The notes beneath the pieces are model-generated. The model had not been told where the DNA came from. It saw nothing but the letters and a program-made list of their open reading frames with translations, and made no database searches. Of a stretch of DNA of 64,000 nt, positions 8,226-16,305 are shown one piece after another. The number at the start of each line of letters is the position of its first letter. Within the stretch, counting starts at the first letter, position 1. This stretch comes from Alphaproteobacteria bacterium (GTDB taxonomy: Bacteria > Pseudomonadota > Alphaproteobacteria > Bin95). Made by a program: the position numbers and the translations under genes. Where the stretch lies: positions 1-64,000 of the forward strand of contig JAJECF010000191.1 of assembly GCA_022822125.1 (NCBI GenBank), read 5' to 3'.

Positions 8226-8974
8226 CGGCCGGTGAAGACCGGCTGGCGCTTCTCGCGGAAAGCCCGCCCGCCTTCCTTCTGGTCCTCGCTGCGGCTGATC
8301 GAAAGCAGCTCGCGCCGGGCCAGCGCCTGAAGCTCCGAAGGGCCGCGCGCCACCACGGTATCGCGCACGAAACGCTTCACTGTCCGGAGCACGAGCGGCG
8401 CGCTGTCCCGCAGGATGGTGGCATAGTCCCTCGCGGCGGCCATCAGCTCGCCTTTCGGCACGGCGCGGTTGACCATGCCGATCTCCGCAGCCCGCTCGGC
8501 GTCGAAATGCCGCCCGGTCATCATGAACTCCATAGCCAGCTTGTGCGGTATGCGCGCCGCCAGCCCGGCAATGAGTCCGCCGCAGAACCCGATCTGCGCC
8601 TCGGGATAAAAGAAGTCCGCGGTCTCGTCGGCGACAGCAAGGTCGCAGAACTCCACCAGGCAGAAAGCCCCGCCAACGCAATAGCCCTGTACGGCGGCGA
8701 TGATGGGCTTGTCCACCATCACACCGACCCCCGGCATGCACTCCCAGAGTTCCGGGTCGCGGGGCGGGTCGCGCAGGTCCGCGCCGACCGAGAAGGCCCG
8801 CTCGCCGGCGCCTGTCAGGATGGCGACGCGGTCATCGCCGTCCTGCAATCGTTCGAAGGCCCGGATCAGTTCGGCGACCAGTCCGTTCGACAGCGCATTC
8901 ATCTTGTCGGGCCGGTTGAGCGTAATCGTGGCGATACCGTCGTCGGAGCGGTAGTCGATCAGCGGCGCGTTCAC
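8222..8974 (-). CDS. Enoyl-CoA hydratase/isomerase family protein (first of pair)
   Basis: A 250-residue crotonase-fold protein. It carries ITLNRPDKMNALS near residue 17, the oxyanion segment ERAFSVGADLR, AVQGYCVGGAFCLVEFCDLAVA and the following FFYPEAQIGF. The GTG at 8974 is taken as the start because GGGAGAA lies just upstream and the family N-terminus begins there; no ATG fits. It is first in a two-gene coupled unit with the hydratase at 7437 and is divergent from the MBL persulfide dioxygenase at 9038 with a 63-bp gap. Its closing REKRQPVFTGR is the usual family C-terminus. Confidence 0.88.
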   Translation of the reverse strand: MNAPLIDYRSDDGIATITLNRPDKMNALSNGLVAELIRAFERLQDGDDRVAILTGAGERAFSVGADLRDPPRDPELWECMPGVGVMVDKPIIAAVQGYCVGGAFCLVEFCDLAVADETADFFYPEAQIGFCGGLIAGLAARIPHKLAMEFMMTGRHFDAERAAEIGMVNRAVPKGELMAAARDYATILRDSAPLVLRTVKRFVRDTVVARGPSELQALARRELLSISRSEDQKEGGRAFREKRQPVFTGR

Positions 8975-9037
8975 GGATGCGTTCTCCCGTTTGTGAATCC
9001 GGTATAGGATAGGCCCAGCCGCAGGGGAGGGCGACTC

Positions 9038-9904
9038 TTGGCCGACCGACCGCTGGTGGAGGCCCTGTTCCACGAGCCCAGTTCGACGGTGAGCTATATC
9101 GTGTCCTGTCCCGAGACCGGCCGGGCCGCGATCGTCGATCCGGTGCTCGACTACGACATCTATTCCGGGCGGACGGAAACCGTCTTCGCGGAACAGCTCG
9201 TCGAGCGGGTCAACAAGCGCGGGCTGGCAGTCGAGTGGATCCTCGAGACGCATGTCCATGCCGATCATTTGAGCGCCGGCGTGTTCCTGAAACGCGCGCT
9301 CGGCGGCAGAACGGCCATCGGCGGCCATATCGTCGATGTGCAGGCGGTGTTCAAGGATATCTACAACCTGCCGCCGGAGTTCCTGACGGACGGCTCGCAG
9401 TTCGACCGGCTTTTCGAGGACGAGGAGCGGTTCCGGCTGGGGCGGGTGCCGGCGCGGGTGCTGCATACGCCGGGCCACACGCCTGCCTGCGTCACCTATG
9501 TCATCGGCGACACCGCATTCACCGGCGACACGGTCTTCATGCCGGATTTCGGCACGGCGCGCTGCGACTTCCCCGGCGGCGACGCGACGGCGCTCTTCCG
9601 CTCGGCGCGGCGCATTTTGTCGCTGCCGCCCGAAACGCGCATTTTCGTCGGACACGACTACGCGCCGGGGGGGCGGCCCACGGCATGGGAAACGACGGTG
9701 GCCGAGGAGCGCAAGGCGAACCGCCATGTGCGCGACGGCATCGACGAGCGCGCGTTCGTCGCCATGCGCACCGAGCGGGACAGGACGCTCGGCGTGCCGG
9801 CGCTGCTGCTGCCTTCGATCCAGGTCAACATGCGCGGCGGCGACCTGCCGGAGCCGGAAAGCAACGGCCGCGCATATCTCAAGATTCCACTCAACGCCTT
9901 CTGA
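9038..9904 (+). CDS. MBL-fold persulfide dioxygenase (ETHE1/Blh-like)
   Basis: A 288-residue metallo-beta-lactamase-fold protein of the ETHE1/Blh type, which oxidises glutathione persulfide to sulfite with a single iron. The metal motif THVHADH is present near residue 71. The remaining ligands are seen in HTPGHTPA, FTGDTVF and FVGHDY. It starts with TTG at 9038 behind GGGAGGGCG. A tusA-like sulfur carrier follows after 3 bases, which supports a role in sulfane-sulfur handling. I cannot tell ETHE1 from the longer Blh subclass with certainty; the length and the C-terminal RGGDLPEPE segment fit the Blh-type proteins. Confidence 0.85.
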   Translation: MADRPLVEALFHEPSSTVSYIVSCPETGRAAIVDPVLDYDIYSGRTETVFAEQLVERVNKRGLAVEWILETHVHADHLSAGVFLKRALGGRTAIGGHIVDVQAVFKDIYNLPPEFLTDGSQFDRLFEDEERFRLGRVPARVLHTPGHTPACVTYVIGDTAFTGDTVFMPDFGTARCDFPGGDATALFRSARRILSLPPETRIFVGHDYAPGGRPTAWETTVAEERKANRHVRDGIDERAFVAMRTERDRTLGVPALLLPSIQVNMRGGDLPEPESNGRAYLKIPLNAF

Positions 9905-9907
9905 TCC

Positions 9908-10132
9908 ATGGCCGAACTGCTGGACGCGACGGGCCTGCGCTGCCCGATCCCGGTGCTGCGGGCCCGCAAGCGCCTCAAGGCGATGGCGCCGGGCGACAGG
10001 CTGGAAGTGCTGACCGACGATCCGGCCTCGCCCATAGACATGCGCCATTTCTGCGCCACCGAGGGCCATGACATCCTTGAAGCCCAGGAAACGGATGCAC
10101 CCTACCGGTTCGTGATCGCCAGGGCCGGTTAG
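9908..10132 (+). CDS. tusA: TusA-family sulfurtransferase/sulfur carrier
   Basis: A 74-residue small protein of the TusA/SirA family that carries persulfide sulfur on a single Cys. The defining CPxP motif is present as LRCPIPVLRARK near residue 12. It lies 3 bp after the persulfide dioxygenase and is almost certainly cotranscribed with it. The pairing suggests sulfur transfer between sulfane-sulfur pools rather than tRNA thiolation. The last 4 bases overlap the convergent decarboxylase gene. Confidence 0.88.
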   Translation: MAELLDATGLRCPIPVLRARKRLKAMAPGDRLEVLTDDPASPIDMRHFCATEGHDILEAQETDAPYRFVIARAG

Positions 10133-11547
10133 CCGGCTGACAGACGGGCGGCAGCAGCCCGAAGCGTCTTCCAGGCCTGCTCGACATGGATGCGCCCGGT
10201 GCTTGTCTGACCGATTGAGACGCGGATTGCATAGGCCCCGCGCACATTGCCCTGGGTCAGGTAGATGCGCCCTTCGTCGTTGACGGCGTGCAACAGCCGC
10301 TCGTTCAGTTCATCCAGACCGGCCACGCCTTTCGGCGCATAACGGATATTCAGCAATGCCAGCGACCTGGGAGCCATAAGCTCGAAATCCGGATGCGCCG
10401 TAATCTCGCCCTCCAGCCATTCGGCGAGCGCGATATGCCGCCGGACCGTTTCCCTGAGGCCCGCCAGGCCGTAGCTGCGCAGCACGAACCAGAGCTTGAG
10501 CGCGCGGAACCGTCGGCCCAACGGCACGCTCCAGTCGCGATAGTCGATGACGGCGTCGCCTTCCCGGCTTTGCAGGTAGGCGGGGAGGATCGAAAGCGTG
10601 CGGATGAGCGCGCCCGGGTCGCGAACGAAATGTGCCGAGCAGTCGAAATTGGTCAGCAGCCATTTGTGCGGATTGAAGACAAGACTGTCCACGGTCTCGA
10701 TGCCCTGCAGCATCCAGCGGTGCTCCTCGCATATGAGCGCGCTGCCGGCCCATGCGGCATCGACATGGAAGAAGACATCATGCGCGCGGGCGACAGCGCC
10801 GATCTTGTCCAGCCGGTCGATGGCGCCCACGCCGGTAGTGCCAAGGCTTGCGACGATGCAGGCAGGCCGGAGGCCGGCCGACTTGTCCGCGCGTATCGCA
10901 GCGTCCAGCGCATCTGCCTTCATCGCGAAGTCCGCGCCCGTCTCGACCAAACGCACATGGTTTCGCCCGTAGCCGGCGATCTTTGCGCCTTTTTCCGTCG
11001 CCGAATGAGCTTGGTCTGAAGTGTAAGCGACGGGCGCCGGCCCGGCTTCGGCCAAGCCCAGTTCGTTCGCAGCGCCACCTGTCGCTCGCTCGCGCGCCGT
11101 CAGCAGGGCGCAAAGAATAGCTGACGATGCCGAGTCCTGTATGACGCCCGTGAAGCCTTCCGGAAGGCCGGTGGCCTGCCGCAGCCAGTCCAGCATCCGG
11201 GTTTCCATCTCGGTCGCGGCGGGTGAGGTCTGCCAGAGCATGCATTGCGCGCCGAGCGCGGCCGTCAGCATCTCGGCCAATACCGAAGGCGGACTCGAAT
11301 TGGCGGGGAAATAAGCGAAGAAGCGCGGATGCTGCCAATGAGTCATGCCCGGCATCACGATGCGCTCGAAGTCTGCAAATATCGTTTCCATCGATTCGCC
11401 GGCCTCAGGCGCTATCGGGGGCAGGGCGGACGCAATCTCGCCCGGCCGGGTCTGCGCGCGGACCGGGTAGCGTTCCACGTCTGACATGTAGTCGGCCATC
11501 CAGTCCACGAAACGGTGGGCGTGCGTCCGGAACTCCTCGGGCGTCAC
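10129..11547 (-). CDS. Aromatic-L-amino-acid decarboxylase family (PLP group II)
   Basis: A 472-residue group II PLP-dependent decarboxylase, homologous to DOPA/tryptophan/tyrosine decarboxylases, which would form aromatic monoamines. Key segments are WQTSPAATEMETRMLDWL (substrate-side region), HSATEKGAKIAG, HVDAAWAG with the PLP-ring Asp near residue 263, and NPHKWLL with the Schiff-base Lys near residue 296. It starts with GTG at 11547. Length and motif order are complete for the family. It is convergent with tusA and divergent from the TauD-like gene. The precise amino acid substrate cannot be read. Confidence 0.88.
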   Translation of the reverse strand: MTPEEFRTHAHRFVDWMADYMSDVERYPVRAQTRPGEIASALPPIAPEAGESMETIFADFERIVMPGMTHWQHPRFFAYFPANSSPPSVLAEMLTAALGAQCMLWQTSPAATEMETRMLDWLRQATGLPEGFTGVIQDSASSAILCALLTARERATGGAANELGLAEAGPAPVAYTSDQAHSATEKGAKIAGYGRNHVRLVETGADFAMKADALDAAIRADKSAGLRPACIVASLGTTGVGAIDRLDKIGAVARAHDVFFHVDAAWAGSALICEEHRWMLQGIETVDSLVFNPHKWLLTNFDCSAHFVRDPGALIRTLSILPAYLQSREGDAVIDYRDWSVPLGRRFRALKLWFVLRSYGLAGLRETVRRHIALAEWLEGEITAHPDFELMAPRSLALLNIRYAPKGVAGLDELNERLLHAVNDEGRIYLTQGNVRGAYAIRVSIGQTSTGRIHVEQAWKTLRAAAARLSAG

Positions 11548-11633
11548 GGGGCCCGGCGCTCCGGCGCCATTGATTCTTGAGACGGCATCGGGGTTATAGT
11601 CTCCGGCAACGAGATCGACGGGAAGAGCATGGC

Positions 11634-12677
11634 ATGACGACCCTTTCTCCAGAAGTCCTCGACAGCCCCGCAGCCTGGCGCGGCCCGGAGATGGCGGCGC
11701 AAGGCGGCTGGGAATACCGCCTTTCAGAGTCCGAAACCGCCGAGGTCGATGCCGCAGTTGCGGCTATCGACCGGCCCTTGATCGAGGTGGACCGGGAAGC
11801 GTTCCCGTTGCCGACACTCGGTCCGAAGCTGGCGCGGTTGAGAAACGAACTGCTGGAGGGCAGGGGGTTCTTCCTGCTGCGCGGGCTGCCGGTTCGCAGG
11901 ATGAGCCGTGAAGAGGCCGTGGCCGCCTTCTGGGGCATTGGCGCGCATTTCGGCAGCGCCCGCTCGCAGAACGCCAGGGGCCACCTGATGGGCCACGTCA
12001 AGGACCTGGGCCTGCACAGCAGCGATCCTAATGTGCGCGTTTACCAGACGCGGGAACGGCAGCAATTCCATACCGATTCGGTCGATATCGTGGCGCTGAT
12101 GTGCCTGCAGCCCGCGCGGTCCGGCGGCCTGAGCTCTATCGTAAGCTCCGTGGCCGTCCACAATGAAATCGTGCGCCGGCGGCCGGACCTAGCCTGCGAA
12201 CTCTACCGGCCGTTTCAGACGGACCGGCGCGGCGAGGTGCCGGAAGGCATGAAGCCCTGGTTCGCCCTGCCGGTGTTCAACCGAATCGGGAACGACCTCA
12301 CCACGATCTATGCGCGGCGCTACATCGAATCCGCTCGCCGCTTCCCGGAAGTGCCGGCACTGACGGAAGTGCAGGTGGAAGCTCTCGATCTGTTCGACTC
12401 GCTCTGCGAAAGCAACAGTTTCCGGCTCGATATGGCCTTCGAGGCCGGCGACATGCAGTTTCTCTGCAACCACGTCATCCTGCACGACCGCACCGCCTTC
12501 GAAGACTGGCCGGAGCCCGAGCGGCGGCGCCACCTGCTCCGGCTCTGGCTCTGCCCGCCTGAGGGCCGGATGCTTCCGGAAGCCTTTGCCGTCCGTTACG
12601 GCAGCGTCCGGCCCGGCGACCGGGGCGGCATCGTGGTCAAGAACGCTGTGCCTGTTGTGCCCCTGGAGGCGGCTTAG
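11634..12677 (+). CDS. TauD/TfdA-like Fe(II)/2-oxoglutarate-dependent dioxygenase family
   Basis: A 347-residue cupin-fold oxygenase of the TauD-like family. The facial triad is visible: FHTD gives His and Asp, and the distal His lies in LCNHVILHDRTAFED. The 2-oxoglutarate Arg is in RRRHLLRLWL. The N-terminal GRGFFLLRGLPV segment is also typical. The ATG at 11634 is preferred over 11577 because family homology begins nearby and the 11577 extension is low-complexity. The 3' end overlaps aat on the opposite strand by 41 bases. The family acts on many small acids and amines, so the substrate is open. Confidence 0.85.
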   Translation: MTTLSPEVLDSPAAWRGPEMAAQGGWEYRLSESETAEVDAAVAAIDRPLIEVDREAFPLPTLGPKLARLRNELLEGRGFFLLRGLPVRRMSREEAVAAFWGIGAHFGSARSQNARGHLMGHVKDLGLHSSDPNVRVYQTRERQQFHTDSVDIVALMCLQPARSGGLSSIVSSVAVHNEIVRRRPDLACELYRPFQTDRRGEVPEGMKPWFALPVFNRIGNDLTTIYARRYIESARRFPEVPALTEVQVEALDLFDSLCESNSFRLDMAFEAGDMQFLCNHVILHDRTAFEDWPEPERRRHLLRLWLCPPEGRMLPEAFAVRYGSVRPGDRGGIVVKNAVPVVPLEAA

Positions 12678-13317
12678 GCCGCGCCGAGGCAAGGAACCGG
12701 GCCAGCGCGCCGTCCGGCAGGTCGCGCGGCAATTCGGCGTCTGTCTCCAGTGCGGCCTTGAGCCGGCGGCGATAGTCCGTGCGGCTGATCTCCAGCGCGC
12801 CGAATGTCGCCAGATGATCGGTAAAAAATTGCGTGTCCAGAAGGCGGTAGCCGCCAATCCGAAGGCGAGCCGCTAAGTGGACGAGCGCTACTTTGCTTGC
12901 GTCCCGCACTTGCGAGAACATGCTTTCGCCGAAAAAGGCGCCGCCAATGGATACGCCGTAGAGGCCACCGGCAAGCTGTCCCTCCACGCGGCATTCCACG
13001 CTGTGCGCGGCACCTTTCCGGTGAAGTTCGCGGTAAAGCCGCAGGATATCGTCATTGATCCAGGTATCGCCGTCGTCGGCGCGCGGCTCGGCGCAGGCGC
13101 CGATCACCGCGTTGAAATCACCATCAACCAAAACCTCGAAACGGCCTTGGCGCACCGTACGGGCGAGACGGCGCGACACGCGGAAATCATCAAGCGGAAT
13201 GACACCGCGCCGGCGCGGGTCGAGCCAGTAAAGCGTATCGGAGCGCCGCCCGTCTGCCATGGGGAAAAGCCCCAAGCGATAGGCGGTTAGCAGCATTTCC
13301 GCTGAAATCCGTTTCAA
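12637..13317 (-). CDS. aat: Leucyl/phenylalanyl-tRNA-protein transferase
   Basis: A 226-residue cytoplasmic enzyme of the bacterial N-end rule, transferring Leu or Phe from tRNA to proteins with N-terminal Arg/Lys for ClpS/ClpAP turnover. Visible motifs: AYRLGLFPMAD, YWLDPRRRGVIP, GDTWI, HSVECR, LAGGLYGVSIGGAFFGESMFS and LLDTQFFTDHL. The TTG at 13317 is chosen because it gives the usual short start (KRISAEMLL) and makes a TTGA overlap with the accC stop; an ATG at 13344 would overlap accC by 31 bases. It is the last gene of the aroQ-accB-accC-aat run. Confidence 0.92.
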   Translation of the reverse strand: MKRISAEMLLTAYRLGLFPMADGRRSDTLYWLDPRRRGVIPLDDFRVSRRLARTVRQGRFEVLVDGDFNAVIGACAEPRADDGDTWINDDILRLYRELHRKGAAHSVECRVEGQLAGGLYGVSIGGAFFGESMFSQVRDASKVALVHLAARLRIGGYRLLDTQFFTDHLATFGALEISRTDYRRRLKAALETDAELPRDLPDGALARFLASARPKPPPGAQQAQRS

Positions 13318-14654
13318 GCGCCATCCATCCAGCGTTCGAGCCAATGGATGTCGCAGGCTCCGCTGTTGAAGTCCCGGTTGCGCACGATGCGCCGGTGCAG
13401 GTCGAGATTCGTTTCGATGCCTTCAATGACATATTCATCGAGCGCGCGGGCGAGGCGGGCGACCGCGGTCAGCCGGTCCGGTCCGTGCGCGACCAGCTTG
13501 GCGACCAGGCTGTCATAATGCGGCGGCACGACGCAGCCCGCGAAGAGGGCGGAGTCGACGCGGATTCCGGGTCCGCCCGGCGGATGGTATTCGCGGACCC
13601 GTCCGGGGGAGGGCACGAAGGTGCGGGCATCCTCGGCATTCACGCGGCACTCGATGGCATGGCCGTCAAAGCGTACATCCTTCTGTCCGAAAGGCAGCTT
13701 GCCGCCTGCCGCGACCGTCAACTGCTCGCGCACCAGGTCCACGCCGGTCACCATTTCGGTCACCGGATGCTCGACCTGGAGGCGCGTGTTCATTTCGATA
13801 AAGTGGAAGTCCCGGCCGTCGAACAGGAACTCCAGCGTGCCCACGCCCAGATAGCCGAGCCGGGCGACCGCCCTTGCGGCCCGCTCGCCGACCGTAGCCC
13901 GCTGAACATCGTCGAGAGCGGGGGAGGGCGCCTCCTCGATGACCTTCTGGTGGCGGCGCTGGATGGAGCAGTCGCGCTCGCCGAGATGGACGGCGTTGCC
14001 GCAGGAGTCCGCCAGCACCTGGACCTCGATATGGCGCGGGTTCTCGATGAACTTCTCGATGAACACTCGCGAATCGCCGAATGCGCCGGCGGCTTCGCGC
14101 CGGGCGAGTCCGAGCGCAGGCGCAAGGTTCGCCGGCGTGCGGGCGATCTGCATGCCGCGCCCGCCGCCGCCCGCCGCCGCCTTGACCAGCACCGGATAGC
14201 CGATCCCGTCGGCGATCCGCGCGGCTTCCGCGTCGTCGTCGACTGCGGCATCGCTGCCCGGCACTCCGGAAATGCCGACGTCCGCCATGGCCGCCTTGGC
14301 GGCGATCTTGTCGCCCATAGTGGCGATATGGTCCGGGCTCGGGCCGATGAAGGTGAAGCCGTGGTCGGTCACCACCTGTGCGAAGGTCGCGTTCTCCGCG
14401 AGGAAGCCGAGGCCCGGGTGGATCGCGTCGGCGCCGGCCACACTCGCGGCCGAGACCAGCGCGGCCATGCTGAGATAGCTGTCGCGCGGCGCGGGCGGGC
14501 CGATGCACACGCTCTCGTCCGCAAGGCGCACATGCATGGCGTCGGAGTCGATGGTGGAATGGACCGCCACCGTACGGATGCCGAGGTCCCGGCAGGCGCG
14601 GATGATGCGAAGCGCAATCTCGCCGCGATTGGCGATCAGGACCTTTTCGAACAC
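13314..14654 (-). CDS. accC: Acetyl-CoA carboxylase, biotin carboxylase subunit
   Basis: A 446-residue ATP-grasp enzyme that carboxylates the biotin on BCCP, the first half-reaction of malonyl-CoA formation. It starts FEKVLIANRGEIALRI. The ATP-binding loop KAAAGGGGRGM, GERDCSIQRRHQKVIEEAPS, FIEMNTRLQVEHPVTEMVTG and RVNAED are all intact. Length fits AccC. It lies 4 bp after accB and overlaps aat, forming the alphaproteobacterial aroQ-accB-accC order. No accA or accD is nearby, as is common. Confidence 0.96.
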   Translation of the reverse strand: MFEKVLIANRGEIALRIIRACRDLGIRTVAVHSTIDSDAMHVRLADESVCIGPPAPRDSYLSMAALVSAASVAGADAIHPGLGFLAENATFAQVVTDHGFTFIGPSPDHIATMGDKIAAKAAMADVGISGVPGSDAAVDDDAEAARIADGIGYPVLVKAAAGGGGRGMQIARTPANLAPALGLARREAAGAFGDSRVFIEKFIENPRHIEVQVLADSCGNAVHLGERDCSIQRRHQKVIEEAPSPALDDVQRATVGERAARAVARLGYLGVGTLEFLFDGRDFHFIEMNTRLQVEHPVTEMVTGVDLVREQLTVAAGGKLPFGQKDVRFDGHAIECRVNAEDARTFVPSPGRVREYHPPGGPGIRVDSALFAGCVVPPHYDSLVAKLVAHGPDRLTAVARLARALDEYVIEGIETNLDLHRRIVRNRDFNSGACDIHWLERWMDGA

Positions 14655-14658
14655 CGGC

Positions 14659-15120
14659 TCAGCCGAGAATCATCAGCGTCTCGCCATATTCGACCGGGTC
14701 GCCGCTGGAGACGAGAATCTGCCGGACGATGCCGTCCGAGGGTGCGGGAATCTGGTTATAGACCTTCATCGCCTCGATAATCAGCAGAATCTGGCCCGCC
14801 TGCACGCGGTCGCCGACCTGCACGAATGCAGCCTGCCCTGGCTCCGGCTGAAGATAGACCGTGCCCACGATCGGCGCGGTGACGGGCGTGCCCTCGGCGG
14901 CGGCAGGCGCCTGTTGGGGAGGCGCAGCCGCGCCGGTTTGCGGCGTCTCCGGCATCTGCACCGCAGCCGCGTTGACGGGCTGAGCGACCTGCGCAGCGCC
15001 GAGGGCGGAGATTCTGAGGCTCCGGTCTCCGTCGCGATATTCGATTTCGGCGACGCCGGTTTCGTCGAGCAGCGCCGCCAACCGCCGGACCGCATCCTCG
15101 TCGATGGGAAAGCCGCTCAT
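14659..15120 (-). CDS. accB: Acetyl-CoA carboxylase biotin carboxyl carrier protein
   Basis: A 153-residue BCCP. The C-terminal biotinyl domain carries the biotinylation site EAMK (here [14 protein letters not shown]). A Pro/Ala-rich linker (about residues 45-80) joins it to the N-terminal part, which begins with [19 protein letters not shown]. It carries carboxybiotin between the carboxylase and transferase halves. Its ATG overlaps the aroQ stop (ATGA), and accC follows after 4 bp. Confidence 0.95.
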   Translation of the reverse strand: MSGFPIDEDAVRRLAALLDETGVAEIEYRDGDRSLRISALGAAQVAQPVNAAAVQMPETPQTGAAAPPQQAPAAAEGTPVTAPIVGTVYLQPEPGQAAFVQVGDRVQAGQILLIIEAMKVYNQIPAPSDGIVRQILVSSGDPVEYGETLMILG

Positions 15121-15578
15121 GGCGCGTCCTCTTCCGCGCGCCAGCGGTCTTCCAGGGCCAGCAGCGCCAGCCGGTATCCGACAGGGCCGAAGCCCGCGAC
15201 CATGCCGAGCGCGGCGCCGGATATGTAGGAGCGGTGGCGGAAGGCCTCGCGCCGGTGGATATTCGAAAGATGGACCTCGACCACGGGGCCTTCGAACAGC
15301 GTCAACGCATCGAGCAGCGCCACCGAAGTGTGGGTATAGGCCGCGGCGTTGATGACGATGGCATCGAAATCCCCGCGCGCCTCCTGGATCCAGGTGACGA
15401 GTTCGCCTTCATGATTGCTCTGCCGGCAGATCGCCTCCATGCCGAGCCCGCCTGCAGCGGCCTCTATGGAGGCGTCTATTTCGGCAAGGGTCGTGCGCCC
15501 GTAAATCTCGGGCTGGCGCTGGCCGAGCATGTTCAGATTCGGCCCGTTCAGTACCAGCACGCGCTTGGCCATGTTCAT
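15117..15578 (-). CDS. aroQ: Type II 3-dehydroquinate dehydratase
   Basis: A 153-residue shikimate-pathway enzyme, dehydrating 3-dehydroquinate to 3-dehydroshikimate. Type II signatures: [18 protein letters not shown] with the active-site Tyr in the mobile loop, [22 protein letters not shown] and [18 protein letters not shown] with the catalytic His. It is the first gene of the aroQ-accB-accC run. Two ATGs six bases apart (15578 and 15572) could both serve as start. Confidence 0.95.
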   Translation of the reverse strand: MNMAKRVLVLNGPNLNMLGQRQPEIYGRTTLAEIDASIEAAAGGLGMEAICRQSNHEGELVTWIQEARGDFDAIVINAAAYTHTSVALLDALTLFEGPVVEVHLSNIHRREAFRHRSYISGAALGMVAGFGPVGYRLALLALEDRWRAEEDAP

Positions 15579-15599
15579 CCCCGCTAGCCGCAGCGCGCC

Positions 15600-16292
15600 T
15601 CAGAAGGACTCGACCCAGGGGCGCAGATCGATCTCATGCGCCCAGGCCGAGCGATGCTGGCGATGGACATGCAGATAGGTCTCCGCAATCGAGTCCGGAA
15701 CCAGCAGATGGTCCTGGGGCAGGCCGGGGTCCGGCGCATGGTGCGGGCCCAGAATGCCGCCGTCGATGACGAAATGCGCGACATGAATGCCTTTCGGTCC
15801 GAAGTCGCGCGCCATGGACTGCGCCAGCGCGCGCAGGCCGAACTTGCCGACCGCGAAGCCCGCCGATTGCGCATAGCCCTTCACCGACGCTGTGGCCCCG
15901 GTGAAGAAAATGCTGCCCGAACCGCGCGGCAGCATGGCGCGCGCAGCATCGCGTCCGACGATGAAGCCGCCGAGGCAGGCCTGCCGCCATGCCTGCTCGA
16001 ATGTTTCGGTTTCGATATCCGCCACGCTCCCGCGCACGCGGCCGGATGCGTTGAAGACCACGATGTCGGGCTCCGGCACCGCCGCGAACAGCGCCTTGAC
16101 GCTTGCGTCGTCCGTGGCGTCGCAGGCATGCAGGCTCACGGCATCGCCCATTTCGGCGGCGATCGGCTCCAGCCGGGCCGGCGTGCGCGCCGCAAGGGCA
16201 ACCTTCATGCCGGCGCGGGAGAAGATACGCCCGAGCGAGGCGCCGAGACCTGGCCCTACCCCGACAACGATCGCGGTTTCCGTCCCGTTCAT
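15600..16292 (-). CDS. SDR-like protein lacking the usual active-site Tyr
   Basis: A 230-residue Rossmann protein of the short-chain dehydrogenase type. The cofactor loop reads VGVGPGLGASLGR and the NNAG position reads FNASGRVRG. The active-site YxxxK motif appears as FAVGK, so the Tyr is replaced by Phe while the Lys is kept. The segment GPKGIHVAHFVIDGG is typical of a subgroup of small SDRs. It may be a dehydrogenase using another proton donor or a non-redox binding protein. It lies 22 bp upstream of aroQ on the same strand and 14 bp after the fused ferredoxin oxidoreductase gene. Confidence 0.8.
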   Translation of the reverse strand: MNGTETAIVVGVGPGLGASLGRIFSRAGMKVALAARTPARLEPIAAEMGDAVSLHACDATDDASVKALFAAVPEPDIVVFNASGRVRGSVADIETETFEQAWRQACLGGFIVGRDAARAMLPRGSGSIFFTGATASVKGYAQSAGFAVGKFGLRALAQSMARDFGPKGIHVAHFVIDGGILGPHHAPDPGLPQDHLLVPDSIAETYLHVHRQHRSAWAHEIDLRPWVESF

Positions 16293-16305
16293 ATTGGGAA
16301 TGCTC

